64,000 bases of DNA, from the NCBI GenBank assembly GCA_023391415.1, contig JAEWAY010000010.1, forward strand, positions 47,221 to 111,220. Direction: 5' to 3'. This DNA is from Bacteroidota bacterium. GTDB taxonomy: Bacteria; Bacteroidota; Bacteroidia; Cytophagales; Cytophagaceae. The translations under genes and the position numbers were made by a program. Each line of letters begins with the position of its first letter. The first letter of the stretch is position 1. A model generated the notes under the pieces. The model was not told where the DNA came from and did no database searches. It saw only the letters and a list, made by a program, of their open reading frames with translations. Shown here one piece after another: positions 35,371 to 43,399 of this stretch.

Positions 35371-36339
35371 ATGATGTTATCAACCAAAAAACAGCAGGTC
35401 CAATACGGATCATTCGCCCGGGATGTACTCAAGGGGCTAAGCAGCAATCCAAAACGCGTACCTTCCAAATATCTCTACGACGCGGCGGGAGACGCTCTAT
35501 ATTGTGAAATCATGCATCTACCGGAATATTACCCGGGTAGATGCGAAAGTGAGATTCTGGATACATTCAAAGAGGAGATCGCGCGTATTTGCTGCGAAAA
35601 TGAACCCTTTAAGCTTATTGATATGGGTGCTGGGGATGCCAGTAAAACTGAAATCCTGATCCGCTATTTTATTAAAAACAATCTGGACTTTGAATATATA
35701 CCCATCGACATATCTCCGAACGCGCTGGATTTTTTATACAGCAATTTTCTATTTAAATATCCTGAAATGAGGATTCACCCTATGCAGGGAGACTACAATC
35801 AGATACTTTCCCGGCTTATGGATATAAAAGAACGCAAGCTTGTCCTCTTTCTGGGCTCCAATCTGGGCAATTGCGATTACAGGGATTCTATATGGTTTCT
35901 GAAAAAAATTCAGGATAATCTGAAAAAGGGGGATTATTTGCTGTTAGGGCTAGATCTTAAAAAAGATCCGGCAACCATTATACGCGCCTATTCCGATACG
36001 CAAGGCGTCACCTCGCGGTTCAACTTTAACCTGCTCAAGCGAATGAACCGGGAATTGGGCGCGGACTTCAATACGAGCCTGTTTCGCCACTATGTCAACT
36101 ATGATCCCGTCAATGGCGAGGTCAAGTCTTTTCTGGTCAGCAGAGTGACGCAGTATGTACGATTCAGCGGCCTTGACAAGACTTTTCGCTTCGAACAATG
36201 GGAACCGCTACATACAGAATGTTCCAACAAATACGATTACGGAATGATCACTACACTCGCACGTGAGTCGGGATTTTCCATCGTCAAAAGTTTTTTTGAC
36301 GGGAATAATTATTTTACGGATACTTTATGGAAAAAATAA
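35371..36339 (+). CDS. egtD: L-histidine N-alpha-methyltransferase EgtD
   Basis: SAM-dependent enzyme that trimethylates the alpha-amino group of histidine to hercynine, the first step of ergothioneine synthesis. The 322-residue protein has the family hallmark SKYLYDAAGDALYCEIMHLPEYYPGR (residues about 29-54), the SAM-binding LIDMGAGDASKTEIL, and LVLFLGSNLGNCDYRD. It starts 2 bases after egtB, with two adjacent ATG codons, so the two genes form an operon in the order egtB-egtD. No egtA, egtC or egtE homologue is next to them, implying another thiol donor or lyase elsewhere. Confidence 0.93.
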   Translation: MMLSTKKQQVQYGSFARDVLKGLSSNPKRVPSKYLYDAAGDALYCEIMHLPEYYPGRCESEILDTFKEEIARICCENEPFKLIDMGAGDASKTEILIRYFIKNNLDFEYIPIDISPNALDFLYSNFLFKYPEMRIHPMQGDYNQILSRLMDIKERKLVLFLGSNLGNCDYRDSIWFLKKIQDNLKKGDYLLLGLDLKKDPATIIRAYSDTQGVTSRFNFNLLKRMNRELGADFNTSLFRHYVNYDPVNGEVKSFLVSRVTQYVRFSGLDKTFRFEQWEPLHTECSNKYDYGMITTLARESGFSIVKSFFDGNNYFTDTLWKK

Positions 36340-36388
36340 CGGATCGAGGAGCTATTCACTATTCCGAGAAGTAATTTTCCTCGATCCG
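36340..36388. terminator. inverted repeat at the egtD / lipoprotein gene junction
   Basis: CGGATCGAGG (36340-36349) pairs perfectly with CCTCGATCCG (36379-36388) across a 29-base interior that holds the stop codon of the convergent lipoprotein gene. It begins directly after the egtD stop. Flanking A and T runs are modest; a two-way terminator is likely but not certain. Confidence 0.45.
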
Positions 36389-36802
36389 ATTCTTATTGAT
36401 ATCGTAATAGGAAATCCGGAGCTCTTTACGGGTCAGTTTTCGTATGGTCCCGATAATCTGTAATACCTCCTCCTGAAATATCCCATATTGGTCATAATAT
36501 GTTCGGGTTTTATTGAAGGTAATATCTTCATCATTGTTAAGAAAATTCCAGCCACCAAAGTAAACGCGTTCGATTCCGGTATTATCGGTATAATACGCCT
36601 CAAATTTTCCAAATTTTTGAAAAGTAACCGTTTCGTAGGAAATCCTTGGTTCTTCAAGACTATTGATAAGCCTCTTTTGCAAAACCCAGGTCCTCATAAG
36701 CCGGTTGTCCCTGGACTTAAAGCTAAGCAGTGGACCTTCCTCATATTTGCAGGAAGCGAGAACTACCACAACCACAAAAAAAATCAGATATACTTTTCGC
36801 AT
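36359..36802 (-). CDS. small lipoprotein of unknown function
   Basis: A 147-residue protein starting MRKVYLIFFVVVVVLASC, a lipoprotein signal with the lipidated Cys at about residue 18. The mature part is beta-rich (YETVTFQKFGKFEAYYTD, RVYFGGWNFLNND, EVLQIIGTIRKLTRKELRISY), like the lipocalin-like lipoproteins common in Bacteroidota. The frame extends upstream to 36853, but that stretch overlaps a perfect 13-bp terminator hairpin, which supports the shorter start. Convergent with egtD. Confidence 0.65.
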   Translation of the reverse strand: MRKVYLIFFVVVVVLASCKYEEGPLLSFKSRDNRLMRTWVLQKRLINSLEEPRISYETVTFQKFGKFEAYYTDNTGIERVYFGGWNFLNNDEDITFNKTRTYYDQYGIFQEEVLQIIGTIRKLTRKELRISYYDINKNRIEENYFSE

Positions 36803-36806
36803 CACA

Positions 36807-36844
36807 CGTAAAAAAGGAAAAGTGGCATAAACCACTTTTCCTTT
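36807..36844 (-). terminator. terminator of the SPOR protein gene
   Basis: AAAGGAAAAGTGG (36813-36825) and CCACTTTTCCTTT (36832-36844) form a perfect 13-bp stem with a six-base loop, followed on the minus strand by TTTT(TT)ACG. It lies 26 bases after the stop of the SPOR gene. Confidence 0.75.
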
Positions 36845-36870
36845 ATATTTCATAACTCTTAAGTTAAAGA

Positions 36871-37461
36871 TTACAAAGAACTTTCCAAAGCGTCCTTGAT
36901 CGGTATTCTTTCACCATTCTTGTAAGCTACGATCCAAGCGTCCTTCACCCCCATTTCCCTAAGATACTTTTTAAAACGGTCCGCTTCCCAGTAGTCGGTA
37001 AAAGCGCCCAAGGTATATTTGCGGGTTCCATCACTATCGGTATCGCCGCTAAAGTTCTTATGATTGTCCAGATACTTCTTAAGATCCTTATTCTTAAACG
37101 CGCCAATCTGTACTTTATAGACAATTCCAGCCACCTTGGCGGCTTGCTCCGAGTTACCCGATGATGAAGTCGTCTCCGCTAAAGGCGCTCTGTTTCCCGC
37201 TTCTTTTACCTCCTCAAGCAACTTGGCTATCTGAGCGTCCTTGGATTGATTTTCTGAACGGTAATGTTCCACTTCCCCCCTGAGTTCCGAAACCTGTTTC
37301 TGCAGGTTACTATTATCCTCCACAAGTTTTTGATATCGTTCGGGTGTCAGTTCCTTCAATTTCTTTTTCCATTCTTTACTATCCGACTGGCCGTAAGAAA
37401 CCGAAACGGAGGTCAACAGCAGAAAAGCGCCCAAAACTAGTCTGTTCATTTTCATCATCAT
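36871..37461 (-). CDS. SPOR-domain exported protein
   Basis: A 196-residue protein. The start at 37461 gives MMMKMNRLVLGAFLLLTSVS, a signal peptide cut near SYGQ; the upstream ATG at 37500 would add 13 residues. Residues about 35-85 form a coiled coil (EDNSNLQKQVSELRGEVEHY), then a Ser/Gly-rich linker, and a C-terminal SPOR-like domain (VYKVQIGAFKNKDLKKYLDN, YTLGAFTDYWEADRFKKYLR), which in other bacteria binds denuded peptidoglycan at division sites. Likely periplasmic and linked to the cell wall. It lies 53 bases downstream of fumC on the same strand. Confidence 0.75.
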   Translation of the reverse strand: MMMKMNRLVLGAFLLLTSVSVSYGQSDSKEWKKKLKELTPERYQKLVEDNSNLQKQVSELRGEVEHYRSENQSKDAQIAKLLEEVKEAGNRAPLAETTSSSGNSEQAAKVAGIVYKVQIGAFKNKDLKKYLDNHKNFSGDTDSDGTRKYTLGAFTDYWEADRFKKYLREMGVKDAWIVAYKNGERIPIKDALESSL

Positions 37462-37514
37462 ATTCTTTAAAGTAAGGAGTACGTAAAAGACGGAATACAA
37501 GTTCTTATATTATA

Positions 37515-38912
37515 CTACTTTTTCAGGCTCCCGATCATATCTTCAGGGCGTACCCAGGCGTCAAACTGCTCATTGGTCAGCAGGCCGAGCTCGATCGCCG
37601 CCGCTCTGAGACTGGTACCCTCCTTATGAGCCTTTTTCGCGATTTTGGCCGCGTTTTCATAGCCTATATGCGGATTCAACGCGGTCACCAACATCAACGA
37701 GTTTTCCAGATTTTCCTTGATCACCGGATAATTTGGCTCAATTCCCACGGCGCAATTTTTATTGAAAGAGTCGCAGGCGTCTCCAATGAGGCGAGCCGCC
37801 ATCAACAGGTTAAAGATCATAACCGGCTTGAAGACGTTTAGCTCGAAATGACCATTCATGCCCCCTATGGTAATCGCGGCGTCATTGCCAACCACCTGCG
37901 CGCATACCATGGTGAGGGCTTCCGATTGCGTCGGGTTTACCTTGCCGGGCATAATGGAAGACCCTGGTTCATTTTCCGGAATCAGAATTTCACCGATTCC
38001 GCAACGAGGACCGGAAGCCAGCATACGTATATCATTACCGATTTTCATAAGACTTACCGCCAGTTGTTTTAACGCACCGGAAGTTTCCACTATTGCGTCA
38101 TGCGCCGCGAGCGCCTCAAATTTGTTTTCCGCGGTCATAAATGGCTGTCCTGAAAATTCTGATATTTTAGCCGCCACCAATACATCGTATCCCGCGGGAG
38201 TATTCAGTCCTGTTCCTACAGCCGTTCCTCCCAACGCGAGTTCCGACAAATGAGTCAGGGTGTTTTTCAGGGCTTTGACTCCATGATCCAACTGAGCTAC
38301 ATAACCTGAGAATTCGTGTCCAAGAGTCAATGGCGTAGCGTCCATAAAATGTGTCCGCCCGATTTTTACCACGTCCTTAAACGTTTCCGCTTTCTGGTTC
38401 AAGGTATTTCTGAGAGTAACGATATTCGGTATAGTCTCTTCCACGATCAGTTTGTACGCGGCTATGTGCATCGCGGTAGGAAATGTATCGTTGGACGACT
38501 GCGATTTATTTACATCGTCGTTGGGGTGTACTTTCTTTTTTTCGTCGTCGAGCTTACCTCCCAGCAATACGTGCGCCCTGTTGGCTACCACCTCGTTCAC
38601 GTTCATATTGCTTTGTGTTCCGGAACCAGTCTGCCAGACTACCAGTGGGAACTGATCATCAAGCTTTCCGGCCAGAATTTCATCACAAACCTCGCTTATG
38701 ATATCTCTTTTTTCAGCGGATAAAACGCCCAGATCATGATTCGCGTGAGCGGCCGATTTTTTTAAAATAGCGAACGCGCGGATCACTTCCATCGGCATCA
38801 GTTGATTGCCAATCGTAAAATTCATTTTTGAACGCTGTGTCTGCGCTCCCCAATACTTGTCGGCCGGTACCTCTACCGGACCCATCGTATCTTTTTCAAT
38901 TCTGAAACCCAT
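37515..38912 (-). CDS. fumC: class II fumarate hydratase
   Basis: Iron-independent fumarase interconverting fumarate and malate in the citric acid cycle; homotetramer in the cytoplasm. The 465-residue sequence is full length and has the active-site blocks TGSGTQSNMNVNEVVANRA, KIGRTHFMDATPLTLGHEFSG and the signature GSSIMPGKVNPTQ with its catalytic Ser. It ends in the usual helical domain (NEQFDAWVRPEDMIG). The gene lies 52 bases upstream of the Dabb gene's stop and shares its direction with neighbours on both sides. Confidence 0.97.
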   Translation of the reverse strand: MGFRIEKDTMGPVEVPADKYWGAQTQRSKMNFTIGNQLMPMEVIRAFAILKKSAAHANHDLGVLSAEKRDIISEVCDEILAGKLDDQFPLVVWQTGSGTQSNMNVNEVVANRAHVLLGGKLDDEKKKVHPNDDVNKSQSSNDTFPTAMHIAAYKLIVEETIPNIVTLRNTLNQKAETFKDVVKIGRTHFMDATPLTLGHEFSGYVAQLDHGVKALKNTLTHLSELALGGTAVGTGLNTPAGYDVLVAAKISEFSGQPFMTAENKFEALAAHDAIVETSGALKQLAVSLMKIGNDIRMLASGPRCGIGEILIPENEPGSSIMPGKVNPTQSEALTMVCAQVVGNDAAITIGGMNGHFELNVFKPVMIFNLLMAARLIGDACDSFNKNCAVGIEPNYPVIKENLENSLMLVTALNPHIGYENAAKIAKKAHKEGTSLRAAAIELGLLTNEQFDAWVRPEDMIGSLKK

Positions 38913-38964
38913 AATGTATTATCTATTAAAAAAACAGTATGTAAAATTTTATTTGACGCGAATA

Positions 38965-39264
38965 TTAGTCAAAGTAATCAACCACGACCCGGTTCAACGT
39001 CACGCTTTTGATAAACTCGGCGACTCTCAGATGTTCCGGATGTTTTTGGTATATATCCAGCGCCTCTTCACTGGCAAATACTGAAAACAGGGATATGTCG
39101 TAGGCGGCGGGGCTCTCGTTAAAATTGATTCCTACTTCAAAAGCTTCAATTTCATTAATCAAGGCGGGCAACTCATCCAGCAATTCCTTCATTTTTTTAA
39201 GGTCGTTTTCCTTCGAATCCGCGTCTTCGCCTTTTATTTTCCAGCAAACAATATGTTTAAGCAT
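38965..39264 (-). CDS. Dabb family (stress-responsive A/B barrel) protein
   Basis: A 99-residue protein of the dimeric alpha-beta barrel (Dabb) family: MLKHIVCWKIKGEDADSKEN at the start, LDELPALINEIEAFEVGINF in the middle and YQKHPEHLRVAEFIKSV near the end, which closes with VVVDYFD. Members are small dimeric proteins, some of them enzymes for polyketide-like cyclisation, most of unknown role. No other clue to function in the context. Confidence 0.85.
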   Translation of the reverse strand: MLKHIVCWKIKGEDADSKENDLKKMKELLDELPALINEIEAFEVGINFNESPAAYDISLFSVFASEEALDIYQKHPEHLRVAEFIKSVTLNRVVVDYFD

Positions 39265-39396
39265 AATTCATCTGTTTTATATGCAAGTATAAAATAAATT
39301 GGCGAAAATGGATAATATGATCCGACAAGGTTTGCCGGTTGTCCAAAAAATCTTCCGGCGGCACCCTAAAAAATCTCACGCGGATTCAACTAATTT

Positions 39397-41208
39397 TCAA
39401 AGCTTATCACCTCTGAGGACGCGAAATCTTTTTCTAGCTTCCGCTGTATATATACTGCCCGGATATGTAGTCAAAAATTCTCTGTACAATTCCATAGCCG
39501 CCTCCTTATCATTCAGATTCTCCTCAAGGATCAAAGCTTTTGTAAACAACGCGTCGTCCCCAAAAATTCCCTGGGCGTGCTCTGTGAGCAAACGATCGAG
39601 CGCCTCTATCGCTTTGACATACTCAGCTCTTCTTTTATATATCCTTGATTTAAGCCAGTATATTTCATCGGTAAGCGAGTGTCCGGGATAACGGATCAAC
39701 ATGGAATCCAGGCGAACCAAAGCTTCATCGTCCTTATTCTGAAACAGGAGCAAATCTGTTTCCGCGTATTCGGAAAGAGCCGCGTATGACGTGTCCAGTC
39801 CCGAGTTGTCCTGTATCAGAATACTCAAATCCATGGCGTCATTGGCGATTTCCCGGGTGGTAGCGAGCTTAAGAATATCCAGATGCGCTTGCGCGAGCTC
39901 AAACTCTCCTTTATAATAAGCTACTTTAGCGTTTTTCAACTTCGCTTCATGTCCCAACTGATCATCCTTCATATCCTTTTCTACCTGTGAATAGAGCAGG
40001 CTGGCCTCCCAAGGCTCCTCATTGAGCAGATAAATATCAGCCAGACTGATTTTGGACTGCGCCTTCAAACGGTGATCCACCCCTCTTTCATCAATCATGG
40101 TTTTTAATATAGTGATGGCGGAATCTTTCTGGTCAAGATATAATCCATAGAGCACAGCCATACTTCTTGTCGCTTCATAAGACTGTGGTGATCGACCAAG
40201 CTCAGCGATCATTTTCTTATAATCCTGAATAAGCGAGACAATTTTTTCCCGATCTACTGGATAGGTGTTTTTGACAGATTCTTCCTTTGAATATATAAGC
40301 AGACGACGGGCGAAAGAGTAATTGGGACTGCCGCGATATTCCAAAGTGATAGCTTCGAAATATCGCGCGGCGGCGTCATAATCCTTGTTGTCCATAGCGA
40401 TTCTCCCTACTTCGAGCAACTTATTTCCATTGAGATTGCCTTTTTTATCAATAGCTCTGGCCTGCATGTACGCGTAGCGGAAATTTTTATTCTGAATATT
40501 GATCCAGAGTAGAAGCTCGTTAAGCGTCATGTCTTCCGGATCTTTCTGAATCATAGTATACAGTTTGTCCTCAAGGATTTTAAAATCGTCTTGATCTTTC
40601 AGATAGTTTTGGAAATTGTTTTTGACCACCTCGAGCTGAAAACGATTTTCCCGTAGATAATTAATCATCTCATCAATCATTCCTTCCTTATTTCCAAGAG
40701 CCACGTAGGCTTTAGATAATTGTATGGCATATTCATATTTTCTTCCGGAAGCGGCGCGGGCTTCCATCAAAAGATCCACTCCTTTTTCAGTTTCACCACT
40801 TTTAAGCAAATACTCATAAAGAAGCTCTACCTGCTGAGGATCATTTTTGGCGGAAGCGACGATTGTTTTAAACTGTCTTTCGGCTTTCGGATCATTTTCC
40901 GCTTTCATAAAAAGATATAGGTCCGTCTGATAAAGTATATTATCGGGGAAAGCTTTTATTGATTTACGGACAAACTTTTGCAGTTCATCACTTTTCTTGA
41001 GTTGACGTAACGTGTTGAGGTAATTGGAATAGATATAAGGTATGTTTTGTGTCCGGGAAGAAAGATCCTGAAATTTGGAATACGCTTTTTCATATTCCCC
41101 ATTCTGATAGTATTCATTGGCCAGACTTATATCCTTTTGCTGGGCAAAGGCGGGAAAACAAAAAAGAGAAGCTGAAATACTCAGGAAAAGGATATAAATA
41201 GTTTTCAT
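39397..41208 (-). CDS. secreted tetratricopeptide-repeat protein
   Basis: A 603-residue helical-repeat protein. The start at 41208 gives the signal peptide MKTIYILFLSISASLFCFPAFAQ; an ATG at 41259 would precede it with 17 residues unlike a leader. TPR units run through most of the length: ISLANEYYQNGEYEKAYSKF, KDYDAAARYFEAITLEYRGS, RAEYVKAIEALDRLLTEHAQ and LNDKEAAMELYREFLTTYPG. Such proteins serve as scaffolds in the periplasm; no enzymatic domain is present. Its start lies about 60 bases from the putative replication origin region. Confidence 0.82.
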   Translation of the reverse strand: MKTIYILFLSISASLFCFPAFAQQKDISLANEYYQNGEYEKAYSKFQDLSSRTQNIPYIYSNYLNTLRQLKKSDELQKFVRKSIKAFPDNILYQTDLYLFMKAENDPKAERQFKTIVASAKNDPQQVELLYEYLLKSGETEKGVDLLMEARAASGRKYEYAIQLSKAYVALGNKEGMIDEMINYLRENRFQLEVVKNNFQNYLKDQDDFKILEDKLYTMIQKDPEDMTLNELLLWINIQNKNFRYAYMQARAIDKKGNLNGNKLLEVGRIAMDNKDYDAAARYFEAITLEYRGSPNYSFARRLLIYSKEESVKNTYPVDREKIVSLIQDYKKMIAELGRSPQSYEATRSMAVLYGLYLDQKDSAITILKTMIDERGVDHRLKAQSKISLADIYLLNEEPWEASLLYSQVEKDMKDDQLGHEAKLKNAKVAYYKGEFELAQAHLDILKLATTREIANDAMDLSILIQDNSGLDTSYAALSEYAETDLLLFQNKDDEALVRLDSMLIRYPGHSLTDEIYWLKSRIYKRRAEYVKAIEALDRLLTEHAQGIFGDDALFTKALILEENLNDKEAAMELYREFLTTYPGSIYTAEARKRFRVLRGDKL

Positions 41209-41271
41209 TATGCACACCCTATTAATAAAAATAAAATTTTTTAAAATCTGATTTATCATTTGTTATTATAC

Positions 41272-41603
41272 TGTGGATTCGTGGATAACATGCCGTTTCA
41301 TAAACCATATACAGGTACAATGTTTATAAGCTTGAGGTTAAGGATATGTTATCAACAGATTTTTTTTTGTAAAATCCTGAACATTTGAAACATTATATAG
41401 TTTTCCATAGTTAGGCGGAATCGTTTTCAACATGAAGTTAGTTTCTATTCTATTGTGGAAATTGGTTTGATAGCGTGTTTTTAATCGCGTTGTTATTCAC
41501 TTTTTTTTGTTTTCCTCATGGGTATTTATAATTATCCACTTTTATCCACATCTTATCAGGATCTTTTCCCGCTGGATACGAGCTTATTAACTTATATAAG
41601 TTA
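41272..41603. other. oriC: putative replication origin (oriC-like DnaA-box cluster)
   Basis: A gene-free, AT-rich stretch with several DnaA boxes (consensus TTATNCACA). TTATCCACA at 41542-41550 is perfect. One-mismatch copies are TTATCCACT (41532-41540), TTATTCACT (41493-41501), TTATCAACA (41349-41357) and, on the minus strand, TTATCCACG (41280-41288). T-runs follow two of them, and the perfect 16-bp palindrome TAACTTATATAAGTTA (41588-41603) could be the unwinding element. mnmG and paired parS-like sites lie 2-4 kb away. Hand counts of 240 bases give more G than C to the right (about 48 to 32 near 42.1 kb) and near parity on the left (about 50 to 53 near 40.3 kb). Inferred, not proven. Confidence 0.5.
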
Positions 41604-41610
41604 TTGATAA

Positions 41611-43206
41611 TCAGAATTTTAATATTATACCACTCACTTCCCAATTTTCTTTTACCTTTACAGGGTCATTGTAGAAAATTACTTCTTCCGCTCTTTGCTC
41701 TTTCTCAAGATCTGGTTGATCCCAGAAGCCATTGTGGTTGTTATCGACAATAATCCTGAAAAAATAATTGCCCGCTTTAAGCGATAGAAACTTAAACTTC
41801 TTCTGATTTATTTTTTCTTCGATCAGAATGAGTTTTTCATCCAGTAGCTGGAGAATAAAGGAATCTTCTTCGCTATCTATTGTTCCTTCAATTGTACCTA
41901 CTTCCGATTCGTTGATAAGAGTAAATGTTAACGTATCCGCCAGACTGGGTTGTGTAAAAGGGCTTGTAAACATTGAGTCGGGAAGGTAAACGACAAGCGA
42001 ATCTATTAGTCTGGATTGTATTTCTATTTTATAGTTCGTGATCAATGAATCAGGACTGTCTTTTGAGCTTGTCCATTTTACTTGTGGTTTTGTCTGAATC
42101 TTTCTGTCTGATATTTTTGCCGGATAATTAAAGGAAAAGTCGATTGTCGGCTTAATGTAATCAAGTTTCATGCTCTCTGGTTTTTTGTTAATAAGCATAT
42201 CTGGAAGAGTGTCTTTATTAACTGAGGGCAGAAAAATACTTTTTACATTTGTCGTTCCAATATTTCCAACGGAATCGGTCGTTTCTATTACAAGATTTAC
42301 CGAATCACTATATAGTCCGGTATTATATACTATTATATTTTTTGGATTTTCTCCTATTTTGCTGATAAGTATCCTCTGATCATTCTTTGATTTGGTTATC
42401 GCGTTGATCAGACCTTCTGAAAATTCCAGTGTTATTTTGTTTATATCGGGTTGATCACGGAGTAATACGGGGTCAAGCGTATCTATTTTTACAGGATACA
42501 GATTTTGTCCTGTGATGGCGGTATCAAGATTTAGATGCCAGATAGCGTCAATCAATTCATTTCCTCCATCATATTTTAGATTTCTGTCATCGTCTTTGAT
42601 CGCTGTGAGATTATACCGTCCTTCACGTACGTTGGATATGGTATATTTTCCTTCCTTGTCGCTAAAAGCGAAATATTTTGGTATGGAGTTGCTAAAAGTA
42701 AGAGTATCGTCGGGATTGTCTTCGAAGAGGCCTACAAGTATATCGGGAATGGGGTTATTGGTAAAAGGGTTTTTTATTATTCCCTCTATAAATAAAGAAT
42801 CGATGTTTTCGCCAGTACTGAATACATAGTTTAAGAGTTGGATTGTATTGTTTTCGTTTAAGTCGGCGATTACTTCTTTGAAGGTAAGGGTATAGGTGGT
42901 ATTATCTTCCAAGGGTCCTTCAATTGATATTATTACACTTTTCTTTTTTGTCTTTATTTTTGGTGGTGTTGTCAGCGCGGGTGATACGAAAAAGTTTTGG
43001 TGTATATTTTCCGTTTTTATTTTTTCATCGAATATGATGACGATATCGCCTCCTTTAAAGTTTCTTTCAAAGTTTTCGGGAAATACGCTTCTGATTTTGG
43101 GTTCGTCCGTATCCATGGGACCTCCTGTTGGAGCTTTTACGTTGGCGCAGGAGTATAATCCGAAGAGCAGGAACAAAGTAATTATAGTCTGAAGAAAAAA
43201 ATTCAT
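41611..43206 (-). CDS. Ig-like domain lipoprotein (SbsA Ig-like family)
   Basis: A 531-residue exported lipoprotein: signal MNFFLQTIITLFLLFGLYSC with the lipidated Cys at about residue 20, then the Bacteroidota-typical NVKAPTGGPMDTDEPKIRSV. An Ig-like domain (residues about 37-130, FPENFERNFKGGDIVIIFDE, DNTTYTLTFKEVIADLNENN) is followed by a carboxypeptidase-regulatory-like beta sandwich (DKEGKYTISNVREGRYNLTA) and a second similar unit near the C-terminus (NHNGFWDQPDLEKEQRAEEV). Found widely in the phylum at the cell envelope; function unknown. On the same strand as mnmG, 193 bases downstream. Confidence 0.8.
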   Translation of the reverse strand: MNFFLQTIITLFLLFGLYSCANVKAPTGGPMDTDEPKIRSVFPENFERNFKGGDIVIIFDEKIKTENIHQNFFVSPALTTPPKIKTKKKSVIISIEGPLEDNTTYTLTFKEVIADLNENNTIQLLNYVFSTGENIDSLFIEGIIKNPFTNNPIPDILVGLFEDNPDDTLTFSNSIPKYFAFSDKEGKYTISNVREGRYNLTAIKDDDRNLKYDGGNELIDAIWHLNLDTAITGQNLYPVKIDTLDPVLLRDQPDINKITLEFSEGLINAITKSKNDQRILISKIGENPKNIIVYNTGLYSDSVNLVIETTDSVGNIGTTNVKSIFLPSVNKDTLPDMLINKKPESMKLDYIKPTIDFSFNYPAKISDRKIQTKPQVKWTSSKDSPDSLITNYKIEIQSRLIDSLVVYLPDSMFTSPFTQPSLADTLTFTLINESEVGTIEGTIDSEEDSFILQLLDEKLILIEEKINQKKFKFLSLKAGNYFFRIIVDNNHNGFWDQPDLEKEQRAEEVIFYNDPVKVKENWEVSGIILKF

Positions 43207-43347
43207 TTTATACTAGATGCTATTTTGATGGTTTTTATTTTTATTCCATGAAATGATCTATGGATTTTCATGGTTGTGATTTTTGGTTTATTTCTGTTTT
43301 GACAATGCTTATAGCTTATGTAATAGCATTCTTTCCAGAATAAACAG

Positions 43348-43377
43348 AGCCTTTGAGGAGATTATACCTCAAAGGCT
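43348..43377 (-). terminator. terminator after mnmG
   Basis: AGCCTTTGAGG (43348-43358) pairs with CCTCAAAGGCT (43367-43377), an 11-bp stem 22 bases after the mnmG stop. The T tract on the minus strand is short (CTGTTTATTC). Confidence 0.6.
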
Positions 43378-43399
43378 GTTCCAGAATCGTTTTTCTACA

